Source: Priapulus caudatus (taxonomy: Eukaryota > Priapulida > Priapulimorpha > Priapulimorphida > Priapulidae). From it: 45,898 nucleotides of DNA. Position 1 is the stretch's first letter; each line of letters begins with the position of its first letter. The position numbers and the translations under genes are program-made. The DNA lies in NCBI RefSeq assembly GCF_000485595.1, contig NW_014578187.1, positions 1-45,898 of the forward strand. The letters are read 5' to 3'. The notes beneath the pieces were generated by a model that did not search any database, was not told the origin of the DNA, and saw nothing but the letters and a program-made list of their open reading frames with translations. Below are positions 33,201-41,465 of the stretch, piece by piece.

Positions 33201-35861
33201 GTGTAGCGGACGACGAGATCAACCGGGTTTTGTTTGCGCGTTTGCAGCTAAAAAGTTACGAGGAGTGCCGTTCTACGCTGTCGAAGGGAAGCCCTACTGT
33301 GAAGATGACTATTTCGTAAGTGTTGATGGCGGTGACCTTTTTAATGATGCGCCAAATAGGAATCGTCAGTCGTCACGGCGACTGCTCGTTAAACGGATAG
33401 AATCTCGTGCAATGTCGTCGGGTCGATGAGAACCAATCCGATTTCGGTAGGCATGTTTAGCCAATCAGAAATATGTTTCCAAACACTGTGCCGGCTCGGT
33501 GTAAAGAGGTTGATAGATGTGAATGTTATTTGACGACGTGTCAGTGTGAGTAATTTTATTTTACACTGAAACATGTCAAATTTGATTACCTAATACTAAG
33601 CTCTGATCCCAGCAGTGCAGTGTGTCTCCAGCATCACTGCCCTGTGACTACCCTAGTCACTACCCTCTGACTACCCTAGTCACTACCCTGTGACTACCCT
33701 AGTCACTATTATGTTACTACCCTAGCCACTATTATGTGACTACCAGTACCCTAGCCACTACCCTGTGACTACCCTAGTCACTACTATGTGACTACCCTAG
33801 TCACTACCCTGTGACTACCCTAGTCACTATTATGTGACTACCCTAGTCACTACTATGTGACTACCCTGTGACTACCCTAGTCACTACCCTGTGANNNNNN
33901 NNNNNNNNNNNNNNNNNNNNNNNNNNNNNNNNNNNNNNNNNNNNNNNNNNNNNNNNNNNNNNNNNNNNNNNNNNNNNNNNNNNNNNNNNNNNNNNNNNNN
34001 NNNNNNNNNNNNNNNNNNNNNNNNNNNNNNNNNNNNNNNNNNNNNNNNNNNNNNNNNNNNNNNNNNNNNNNNNNNNNNNNNNNNNNNNNNNNNNNNNNNN
34101 NNNNNNNNNNNNNNNNNNNNNNNNNNNNNNNNNNNNNNNNNNNNNNNNNNNNNNNNNNNNNNNNNNNNNNNNNNNNNNNNNNNNNNNNNNNNNNNNNNNN
34201 NNNNNNNNNNNNNNNNNNNNNNNNNNNNNNNNNNNNNNNNNNNNNNNNNNNNNNNNNNNNNNNNNNNNNNNNNNNNNNNNNNNNNNNNNNNNNNNNNNNN
34301 NNNNNNNNNNNNNNNNNNNNNNNNNNNNNNNNNNNNNNNNNNNNNNNNNNNNNNNNNNNNNNNNNNNNNNNNNNNNNNNNNNNNNNNNNNNNNNNNNNNN
34401 NNNNNNNNNNNNNNNNNNNNNNNNNNNNNNNNNNNNNNNNNNNNNNNNNNNNNNNNNNNNNNNNNNNNNNNNNNNNNNNNNNNNNNNNNNNNNNNNNNNN
34501 NNNNNNNNNNNNNNNNNNNNNNNNNNNNNNNNNNNNNNNNNNNNGACTACCCTAGCCACTACCCAGTGACTACCCTAGCCACTACCCAGTGACTACCCTA
34601 GCCACTACCCAGTGACTACCCTAGTAAGCCTTACTCTATCAGCCGAGCTAGCCAGCACTGTAGTAGTGGCGTGGATGCGCGTTGCTGATGCTGCTGTGTG
34701 TCTTTGTTGTGCGTAGAACACGCTGGAGAAATGCTCGATCTGCTCGAAGCCGATCATGGACCGCATCCTGCGCGCGACGGGCAAGCCGTACCATCCCGGC
34801 TGCTTCACGTGCGTCGTCTGCGGCAAGAGCCTCGACGGAATCCCGTTCACCGTCGATGCCACCAACCAGATACACTGCATCGAGGATTTCCACAGGTGAG
34901 GGAGGAGGCGGTGGTGATGGGGAGGGGGGGATGTACGAAGTACCCTGCCTCATGTTACCCTAACTCGTGTCATCAAACAGGAAAGGACTGTGCGTAAGCG
35001 TTTGTCGCAGGGTTCAGACAGGTCATGCGCAGTCGGTCCTCGTTACACTGGGTGGGAAGATGGCCGGTCACACCGTGCACTAGAATCAGTCGGTCCATTC
35101 ATCTGCAATGTCGATTGATGTGTTGGTTGCAAGTAGCAATCCTATTGTCTCATTTCACTGCAACTATCCAGCGCGTTGGGAGGTTAACGCGGGCCGAGCT
35201 CCGGCACCGTCCCCGTGCGCTCTGACCGTGTGACCGAGCGTTTCGTTTGCTCGTCCCTCGCAGGAAATTTGCTCCTCGCTGCGCGATGTGCCACCAGCCG
35301 ATCATGCCTGAGCAGGGCCAGGAGGAGACAGTGAGGATCGTCGCGCTGGACAAGAGCTTCCACATAAACTGCTATCGGTGCGAGGTGAGCGAGAGACCCC
35401 GGGGCGGCGGCGCAGCGATGGCGTAGTCAGCCGTAGAGAAGCCCGATGGGTGTTGATAGCGGTGCAAGTTTGGTGGCGGGGGCGGGGTGTAGGTGAAGAC
35501 CAATTTGTACCGGGGAGCTAGTTAACGAACAGAGCTTTCAGTGTAATTCGAACTAACCACGCCAGCGTTTCGCGGCTGCATTTAGCGACTAACGAGACGC
35601 CGAGCGGTGTCTAGCGCGGGCTCTTGCGCGCAGGAAACGACGGCCGTCGGCGCGCAGGGACGGCCGAAGCCCGCTAACGTAGCACGTAGCGCCCCCTAAC
35701 ACGCACGCACGTCACTTTTGCCGCTGCAGGACTGCGGATGTCAGCTGTCGTCGGAGGCCGATGGCCGGGGATGCTACCCGCTGGACGACCACATCCTGTG
35801 TCGGCAGTGCAACGCCGCTCGCATCAACGCTCTCACGTCCCGCATGACCACCGAGTTGTAG
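21362..35861 (+). CDS. LPP: zyxin/LPP/TRIP6-family LIM protein (complete, 8 coding exons)
   Basis: Coding exons 21362-21557, 29412-29675, 30106-30420, 31785-31886, 33248-33315, 34717-34895, 35264-35384 and 35730-35861 join in frame (phases 1,1,1,1,0,2,0) to 458 residues. The family works at focal adhesions and cell junctions, binds Ena/VASP and alpha-actinin, and can shuttle to the nucleus. Visible parts are PPKPKYAPH (42-50, a family motif), an acidic/proline segment (87-125) with GFPPPPSD (109-116, Ena/VASP EVH1-type ligand), polyglutamine (168-195), a leucine-rich [12 protein letters not shown] (238-249), and LIM1 (about 261-315), LIM2 (321-375) and LIM3 (381-446). LIM2-3 words such as [29 protein letters not shown] and [10 protein letters not shown] are closest to LPP. 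Vertebrate LPP, TRIP6 and zyxin diverged later, so this is probably their single ancestral-type gene. At 458 residues it is shorter than human LPP (612). A 650-base gap lies in intron 5 but no coding sequence is missing. Confidence 0.95.
21558..22318. other. intron 2 sequence, no gene recognised
   Basis: CpG-rich stretch at about 21890-22260 with alternating CACGCGCG words. No exon was recognised. Confidence 0.4.
22319..22552. mobile_element. hAT-type non-autonomous element (234 bp)
   Basis: Termini CAGGGGCGTAGCTACG and TAGCTACGCCACTG are inverted repeats of the common hAT CAGTGGCGTAGC type. The 8-bp direct repeat TGTTGAAT flanks both ends (22311-22318 and 22553-22560). The interior has G/C homopolymer runs and no coding capacity. 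Confidence 0.93.
23040..23350. repeat. minisatellite, about 45-bp unit
   Basis: Tandem CACTTATTCT, CATTCCACTTATTCTTGTGT and GACTAATTCTCGCATCA blocks repeat at least five times. The open frames on both strands are a by-product of the unit length being a multiple of three. Confidence 0.93.
23430..23960. repeat. GT/GC and GA microsatellite cluster
   Basis: GTGCGTGC-type tract (23430-23580), then a GC-richer spacer, then a long GA tract (23750-23935) with GAGT repeats. Confidence 0.93.
24465..25119. repeat. CA/CACT microsatellite with an internal duplication
   Basis: CACA, CACT and GCAC repeats. The block GCAAGTACTC, CAGCAGCAT, CAGTAGCTGCATGTGCACAC occurs at 24930-24980 and again at 25068-25117, marking a segmental duplication inside the array. 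Confidence 0.92.
25120..25960. other. intron 2 sequence, no gene recognised
   Basis: GA-rich patches only. No exon was recognised. Confidence 0.4.
25965..26389. repeat. GT/GC microsatellite with an 80-bp segmental duplication
   Basis: Two long GT tracts. Each is followed by a near-identical non-repetitive block (GACAGAGAAAGAGA, AAGAGGTGGC, ACCACCCGTACTTATTACCT, GCAATGCTAAAACTAAGC) at 26101-26182 and 26304-26389. Confidence 0.92.
26578..26616. mobile_element. micro-palindrome element E2 (39 bp)
   Basis: Left arm CAGGAGCGTATAATGACA, spacer AAA, exact complementary right arm. Flanked by GTAATAT on both sides (26571-26577 and 26617-26623). Confidence 0.82.
26624..27065. other. intron 2 sequence, no gene recognised
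   Basis: Contains a short palindrome CTATCAATATTGATAG near 26698 preceded by CAGGAGT. Possibly a decayed micro-palindrome; no gene. Confidence 0.35.
27075..27267. repeat. GT/GC microsatellite
   Basis: GT tract followed by GTGCGTGC words and a CG run. Confidence 0.95.
27661..27930. repeat. CA/GCAC then GA microsatellites
   Basis: GCACGCAC tract to about 27783, then a GA tract from 27841. A CT tract follows at 28003-28036. Confidence 0.93.
28040..29411. other. intron 2 sequence, no gene recognised
   Basis: G-rich runs, a GT tract at 28979-28999 and a GTGCGTGC tract at 29203-29250. No exon fits the LPP-like frame. Confidence 0.45.
29412..29675 (+). CDS. LPP: LPP-like coding exon 2 (proline-rich)
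   Basis: Acceptor CCTATTTGCAG. Encodes [20 protein letters not shown], then an acidic DSDDD, two proline runs and GFPPPPSD. Ends SPSPVIG with donor ATAG|GTAAGC, phase 1. Confidence 0.93.
30106..30420 (+). CDS. LPP: LPP-like coding exon 3 (polyQ, pre-LIM)
   Basis: Acceptor CATGTTGCAG. Encodes [14 protein letters not shown], a 28-residue Q/P tract, a low-complexity linker and [14 protein letters not shown] then NDPDFFG, the conserved pre-LIM segment. Donor TTTG|GTACGT, phase 1. Confidence 0.93.
30147..30230 (+). repeat. LPP: CAG/CCG trinucleotide tract (polyglutamine)
   Basis: Twenty-eight in-frame codons, nearly all CAG for Gln with three proline interruptions, inside LPP-like exon 3. Confidence 0.97.
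30499..30562. mobile_element. micro-palindrome element E3 (64 bp)
   Basis: Ends CAGGGGTTAATAATGGCAAA and TTTGTCGTTATTAACCCCTG. Flanked by GTAGTAA on both sides (30492-30498 and 30563-30569). Lies in LPP-like intron 3. Confidence 0.85.
30570..31102. other. intron 3 sequence, no gene recognised
   Basis: AT-rich intron. Nothing recognised. Confidence 0.5.
31110..31204. mobile_element. micro-palindrome element E4 (95 bp)
   Basis: Ends CAGAGGTAAATAATGACAAA and TTTGTCGTTATTAACCCCTG; the right end is identical to that of E3. Internal TTTGTCAAT/ATTTGACA repeats. Flanks ATGTTAG and ATATTAG match 6 of 7. Confidence 0.8.
31554..31575. mobile_element. micro element E5 (22 bp, probable deletion derivative)
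   Basis: Starts CAGGAGTGTATAATATAG and ends ACTG, between two copies of ACCATAT (31547-31553 and 31576-31582). It keeps the family's left end but has no complete right arm. Confidence 0.5.
31633..31675. mobile_element. micro-palindrome element E6 (43 bp)
   Basis: Left arm CAGGAGTTAATGAAGACAAA, spacer AAG, exact complementary right arm. Flanked by CCATTAT on both sides (31626-31632 and 31676-31682). Confidence 0.83.
31785..31886 (+). CDS. LPP: LPP-like coding exon 4 (LIM1, first part)
   Basis: Acceptor GATATACACAG. Encodes [33 protein letters not shown] with zinc ligands CxxC, HxxC and CxxC. Donor TGTG|GTGAGT, phase 1. Confidence 0.95.
31887..33247. other. intron 4, no gene recognised
   Basis: CCCACCCACCAGC duplication near 31963-31990 and an ATTA-rich tract (33136-33200) before exon 5. 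No other feature was recognised. Confidence 0.45.
33248..33315 (+). CDS. LPP: LPP-like coding exon 5 (LIM1, second part)
   Basis: Acceptor TTGCGCGTTTGCAG. Encodes [23 protein letters not shown]. Donor TTC|GTAAGT, phase 0. Confidence 0.94.
33640..33894. repeat. minisatellite GTGACTACCCTAGTCACTAC (left of gap)
   Basis: Tandem units of about 22 bp alternate GACTACCCTAG and CACTACCCTGT with small variants. The array runs into the assembly gap in intron 5. Confidence 0.96.
33895..34544. other. assembly gap (650 N)
   Basis: Run of N. Both flanks are the same minisatellite, so the missing DNA is probably more of that array and its true length is unknown. The apparent open frames across it are meaningless. 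Confidence 0.99.
34545..34625. repeat. minisatellite (right of gap)
   Basis: GACTACCCTAGCCACTACCC then AGT units, a uniform variant of the array left of the gap. Confidence 0.96.
34717..34895 (+). CDS. LPP: LPP-like coding exon 6 (LIM2)
   Basis: Acceptor TTGTTGTGCGTAG. Encodes [35 protein letters not shown] and [20 protein letters not shown]. Donor CACAG|GTGAGG, phase 2. Confidence 0.96.
34896..35263. other. intron 6, no feature recognised
   Basis: Short intron with nothing notable. Confidence 0.6.
35264..35384 (+). CDS. LPP: LPP-like coding exon 7 (LIM3, first part)
   Basis: Acceptor TCGTCCCTCGCAG. Encodes [40 protein letters not shown]. Donor GAG|GTGAGC, phase 0. Confidence 0.96.
35385..35729. 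other. intron 7, no feature recognised
   Basis: GC-rich short intron with nothing notable. Confidence 0.6.
35730..35861 (+). CDS. LPP: LPP-like coding exon 8 (LIM3, end)
   Basis: Acceptor TTTTGCCGCTGCAG. Encodes [43 protein letters not shown] and TAG. The C-terminal TEL resembles the TDL ending of vertebrate LPP. Confidence 0.96.
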   Translation, partial: DCGCQLSSEADGRGCYPLDDHILCRQCNAARINALTSRMTTEL

Positions 35862-36194
35862 GCCGGCAGCGGCGGCGGCGGCGGCGAGCAGGGGGGGGAC
35901 CTTCCTTGTACACGGGCGGCGACCGAGGGTCGCGTGGCGTGCGGGCGTGATATCGCGTTCAAACGCTATGCACGCAGCTCCCCCGGGTGGCATCGTTGAG
36001 GTGGTCGGGTGTGTGTGGGCGTGTGGCACGGAAGCAGAGGCACATCCTCGACATAACATGGCTCAACACAGTAGTAGATGGCAGTGGATGGTCACTTGCC
36101 ACCAGCGGGGAAAATGAAGCAGCTGTTGTAGAATTCGTCCCAATGCAAAGCATTTTCTGTAGAATGAAGGTGGAGGCAGTAAAGGAAGTCTCTC

Positions 36195-36200
36195 AATAAA
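36195..36200 (+). terminator. LPP: LPP-like gene polyadenylation signal
   Basis: AATAAA 334 bases after the stop codon. Another AATAAA lies near 36405. The 3' UTR would be 35862 to about 36220. Confidence 0.6.
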
Positions 36201-36220
36201 GCAGGCTGGTTGGCTGCACT

Positions 36221-37865
36221 GGCGTCAGTGCGTCTGCCTGCAATGAGTTTCACACAGTTGAATGCAGTGCAAGTCTGTGACTCACTCTGTCTCTAAGGCC
36301 TTGCCGGCGAAAAACAAACAAAGAAAAGTCCAATGAGCCAAATCGATTGGTTGACTCGAGGTTATTTAATTTTCTATAATTCCCCTCCCACACACAAGCA
36401 CGTCAATAAATTTTTGCTAGCTGCAGGGTCAGAGTTAAAATCTCTGTTCATTATATATTCACTCTCTGCTCATCCTTCAGTGCAGCCACCCTGAGCGCAA
36501 GCAATATCATGTATTAGCCCCCTATCAATTACGTCTTCGTTTATACATTGCTCAAACCATTCAAACAAAATTCACCTCGTCTCTTGGGCTTTTACTCTGG
36601 TGTAATCGTCGGCGGGTGAAGTGTGTCCGAGCAAGTAGCTATGCTGACGTGTGTGCGCAGTGCAGGTGCAAGCACGGTATAAACTCCCACACATAGCGAG
36701 AGTTTAACAGCTGACAGCATTAACGTATGGTTGTAAATATTTTGCCTGAGCTTACTTTTGCTTAGTATCCTACCTTTGTCGATCACGAAATGCACGCCCT
36801 GCTACTAACAGAATGCAACGTATACACATCGATGGTAGATATATATATGTGGTGTAGCACTACATCACATTCTCCTGCTGTTAATGTTATCTAGACCGTG
36901 GATCGACTAAGGCGGTTTATTACTACCCGCGCCACGTGCATTCTTGTTTCTGAGTAGAGGCATGCGTATTGTAGCGTGTACCCTAGTTGGTAGGTGATGT
37001 GGCTTGCATGGTACACAGCTGCCCCAATCGGTGCAAAAAACTGCAGCTTCTAAGTCAATCGGCGAGTTCTTGCGTCTTCACTGTCATCCGCAATCGAAAC
37101 GTGTAGCATATGCAGGTTCGCTTATGGCTTCATTACGATTTGCTTCTGCTGCATATCCTCTATTGACTAATTGCTGCATGCGTAGTTGTTACTACTCAAT
37201 TATTTCATTAACGTATCGGAAGAGTGGGTTAGGTTTCTTGTGGATTCGGTAATACGTGCCATGCATGTTTCGTTGATTGAATAAAAAACTGGTCGATTTT
37301 AATGCGAACTAAGCAGTCCACCTTATCAACATGCTTTGAAAGGGGAAATTATTTGTCCAGTCAGATGAGTGAACTGTAATTGTGTTGGGGATATAATGCA
37401 TAGGCATTGAAAACTCATTGTCTACATGCAAGTTCTTATATTTAGTTCAGCAGAGCGCCAACGCGTCGTGATTAAGAGAATATATATATCGAATATCCTG
37501 CTGTAATGCCACTATATCGAAATTCGACAATGATCTAGTCTCGAGGTTTATTTACTCGTTTGCAAATTGTTTTAACGCGAGGATTTTATCTGTATTTAAA
37601 GGGCAGGGGTGATTTTTTCGGATTTTTACTTTAATCAATCGGTGTGAGGAGGGGCTGCGACCGAGCGTGCTGGTGTTGTGGTGACCCCGCCGTGGTCGTG
37701 CACCTATGGCGGGGCGGGGGGGCTGCTGGTCGTCTGCCGTGCATCTAGCACAACAGCAGGTTCGATGTCCCGTGTGTGAGACATGCCAATTCCCTTTCTT
37801 GTACGTCTCGGAAGAGTGGTCTCGTACGCTGTTTGACAGTCCTTTAACGTTAATGACTGACGTGT
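36221..37865. other. intergenic sequence, no gene recognised
   Basis: AT-rich, with a G/C run near 37710-37725. No coding or RNA gene was recognised. Confidence 0.45.
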
Positions 37866-37873
37866 ATGTATAC

Positions 37874-37912
37874 CTGAAGTAGATAATAGGGAATTCCTAT
37901 TATCTACTTCTG
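37874..37912. mobile_element. micro-palindrome element E7 (39 bp)
   Basis: Arms CTGAAGTAGATAATAGG and CCTATTATCTACTTCTG around GAATT. Flanked by ATGTATAC on both sides (37866-37873 and 37913-37920). Confidence 0.78.
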
Positions 37913-37920
37913 ATGTATAC

Positions 37921-38889
37921 CCAAGTATTTATAGAAAAATAAATTTATAAAAGGTAGCTGAAAATCTTCGAAAATTCTGTAATCAGTTGTATGGATTTGT
38001 AAAACTTGTATTTATAATGACTGATATAAATGACAGTAATAAATGGCATTTTTTGCATATGAAACACATGTTGCACCAGTTTTCATATATGTCACTGCTG
38101 AGTAATGCGAGTTGGAAGTAGAAACAATGAGTGTGTGTGTCAGTATCAGAACTTTATGATAGATGTCTGCGACCGCCTACGATCATATACATCAATTGTT
38201 TAATGTCTGTTGGCGTACATTCCGCAGTCTCGCTCTGCTGCCAGTAATTCGCTGTGCTAGCAAAAACATGCATTTTGCCTCGATGATAAATAGGTCGCAT
38301 GCAAGAAGTGAAAACGTCCCGAGTGCTAAAGCTGCAACGGACAGAAAAAGAAGATGACGAGTCGTTTTGATTATACACGTTTATTGTAACACATCAACTC
38401 TGAATAATAATAGTTCAGCAGAATGAACAACTACGTATGCACTGTGTACTTGCAATGCATTAACAATTTGGTACGGGCTGCCACTCTCCCAGTACAAGAA
38501 ACACGTTCGCCCCTCGAATAGCAACCGATCGATCGTCCAAGCATCTCGTAATTTCAAAAGTACCAATTTGAAATGCGGAAATTCTGGATTGCTATTACAA
38601 CAGAACAACCACATGATATTTTCATTCGAGATGGTGTACGCACTAGCCAAATTCGTAGAATTTCTACGTTCCTTACCGTCGATGCGTGAAACGAGTTTGA
38701 CAGATTGTAGCGATTCTATGGCAGGCGGTTGAGAGCCTCAGGGCGCACACACACACGGACCAACATTCTATCAAACATATACGCTGCCACACAGGCGCAT
38801 TGTTGTTGCTTCTGAATGTCGAACCGGTTACCCCAGTGGTGCCATCTGTGGAGGAACTATTACGACAGCGATCTCTGCGACGAAATCAC
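37921..38889. other. intergenic sequence, no confirmed gene
   Basis: Contains a 118-codon open frame on the minus strand (38384-38737) whose stop overlaps a minus-strand AATAAA. It has no recognised homology. Confidence 0.3.
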
Positions 38890-39200
38890 AGCTTTCTGTA
38901 AAGATGGCCGACTTCGAGAAGCAACAGTCGTCTGCGCCGACACGAATGCGCCTGAAGCTTTGGAAGCTAACCCGCCACCTGGCAGCTTGGCCGATAGGAA
39001 GTGAAACCTCCAAATTCTCGTAAACCATCAGCCACCGCCACCGCCGCCGTGCGAACTGTCAGCGGACTATTGGACGATGTCGCCTCGCAACCGACCAATC
39101 AGAGTGTACAGTCCATTAAAGTGACAACCCGGTTTTGTGTGTGGTGTATGTGCTGCCGTTGTCATGGTAACCAAGAAGTAAGCTCCACCCAACTTGCGCA
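38890..39200. promoter_or_regulatory. promoter-like cluster (YY1, CCAAT and RFX-like words)
   Basis: AAGATGGCCGAC at 38901 resembles a YY1 or translation-initiator site. CTATTGGAC near 39067 and ACCAATCAG at 39094 are oppositely oriented CCAAT boxes. GTTGTCATGGTAACC at 39158-39172 is close to an RFX X-box. Together these suggest a promoter, but no gene start was identified. A 39-codon frame starts at 38904 (MADFEKQQSSAPT). Confidence 0.3.
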
Positions 39201-39472
39201 GGTGACATCGTCTGCAAGCGCCCACTGGCAGTTCGCGCTGTAGCGGCGACCGTGTTATGGTTTCACCTCCGAACGACCAGCGGCACACCTTAGTACCAGG
39301 TAGTAGGGCCGCAGGGACTACACCTTCATCCATCATATACGTATATATATATCTATATATATTCTCCACCACCACGTCCGTACCAAGCAGTCTAGAGTGT
39401 GAGCGATCAAGCATCACTCCCACGTACATAAGATATAGTATTCAACTCTAAAATAAACATGTACGTTTAATT

Positions 39473-39552
39473 ATTATAATAATGATGATGATCGCCATCG
39501 TAATAATGATAATAATAATAATAATAATAATAATGAGAATAATAATAATATA
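39473..39552. repeat. AAT/ATG trinucleotide microsatellite
   Basis: ATAATAATA and ATGATGATG runs. Confidence 0.9.
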
Positions 39553-41211
39553 TACAGACATACGATAGGAACGTTTTTGGTCTTCAATGCTACAACGAAA
39601 CACGCGACTAGCGCAGGAAAAACATAACGACGTGACTAAACATGCTAACTTCTGTTGTAGTGACGCGATAGCGAGTTACGAATAACACCAGCTGAAATTA
39701 CATCTACTGACGTCAAAGGAAGAGTGTAATAGATAGCAGTCTCCGTCGCTGTTATTTATAACTCGACTACGCGTACCATTACGATTTCACGTAAGAACAG
39801 CCTACCATCGCGGTCCATTCCACTCCATGTCACCTATATCAGAGAGTGCAATCTATCTATCATCTATTCCACTCGAAATGAGCAAAACCGACACACACTT
39901 GGGCATCACGCATCACGCTATACCCTGCAACAAGTCATCTCGCTTGACCGAGCAGCACTTTCTGCACGGATGCGCTAGCAGGCTGTTTTGACGTGACACC
40001 GTCGCCGCGGCAGCATGCACGCGGACCTCGCGCGCGCGCGCCGGGGGCCGCGTGTGGCGCCACACCGCGGCAAGCTGACGAACTACAGTCGTCTACATGA
40101 CGTACGCACGATAGGGAAAGCACGAAGAGATCCTACAATGAAAATTCTCATATATGGCGTACACACGAGTAAAGGGAGGTAACGGCGATGGTCGTGACGA
40201 GGCGTCGGCCGCGGGCGTCGCTCCCTACCGGGAACCACGCCCGTAGCAGGTAACACGACGGCCACAACGACGACGTCGCCGCCGACTGCGATTCGCGCCT
40301 CGGCCGCGCCGCAACGCTAATTAACATCTGGTGGCTCCTAACGAGCCTGTCACTAATTAGGTGGGAGGAGGATTAAGTCGTAATCGATAGATAAGTTTAT
40401 ACGAACGATTAATGATCACAACGACTCACGTTGTTAGGCTATGCCCGCGCGCGGCCGCGCCGTCCTGCCTATATCACCGCGGGGTCACAGGTCACGCCAT
40501 GCTTACAACGAGCGTGACCGTTCTCTCTCGCGTGCATCTATGATTTACAATCCGAGTTGATTCCTCACATGCGGATACGAATAATCCATTTTGAAAATCA
40601 CAGCGTTCAAAACGAACAGTCTAGCTAAGGTGTGGGAGTGTGCCACGCGGCGGTGCCATCGTGCCGGCAGGGGGCGCTGCATGCGAGTAGCTGGCACCGG
40701 ATACGACGCCGTCTCTAGGGGTTGGTGTCGTCATCACTGCTCTGGCTGGTCACTGCCCAAACTAAACAAATAAAAAATAAAACCACGAAAATAAAATCGT
40801 GAAAGAAAGTGTGTGTGCGTGTGTATGTGTGTGTGCGTATGTGTGTGTGTGTAAACAAGACAGATGGAATCATGCACATGGTTCCAACCGACTCGATGTT
40901 CATAAACAAGCTAATGTTTCATTCGAAATAATATTAAAGCACATGCCTAAAACCACAAAAACTTAGCGCAACAGTTTTATGCACAGTTTTTGTACACCTC
41001 TCCCTATTCCAAGAGATGTGTAACCACAATCAACATAACTTAATGGTGGTACCACATTTGGTTTCCAGGCATAACGAAATGCACGTAGCATAATGAATCT
41101 CCACACCAGCACCTAATGGTGTATAGCTAACATAGACATTAAACATAAGCACTCATGCTACCTATTCGTGAAAGGTGTAAACTAAATACACATACAAGTA
41201 CTAGGGCTCAT
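39553..41211. other. intergenic sequence, CpG-rich in part
   Basis: CpG-dense stretch at about 39990-40320 including the palindrome TGTGGCGCCACA, and a GTGTGC tract at 40810-40852. No gene was recognised. Confidence 0.4.
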
Positions 41212-41465
41212 AGGGTCTATGTCCCCCAGGGTACTGCCGGAACGTACCCTGGGTACGGTCCGGTATACCGGAACGTACGCTGGTAACTATTTGATGTGGT
41301 TAGGGTTAGGGATAGGGTTAGGGAGTAGGCGTAGGCGACTCCCTAGACTCGTTAGTGGAGTAGGCGAGGTACGGTCCGGCATATTAGATAGTACCAGGGT
41401 ACGTTCCGGTATACCGGACCGTACACAGGGTACGTTCCGGCAGTACCCTGGGGGACATAGACCCT
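41212..41465. mobile_element. long inverted-repeat element with telomere-like centre (254 bp)
   Basis: Arms of about 80 bp begin AGGGTCTATGTCCCCCAGGG and end CCCTGGGGGACATAGACCCT, with few mismatches. The arms hold smaller palindromes (CCGGTATACCGG, GTACCCTGGGTAC-like). TTAGGG units, one with a substitution, occupy 41300-41323 near the centre. CTCA occurs at both flanks (41207-41210 and 41466-41469), a possible short target duplication. Confidence 0.85.

Noticed and set aside
33861-34592. Two open frames of about 230 residues across the gap
   Set aside because: Almost all residues are unknown because the DNA is a run of N.
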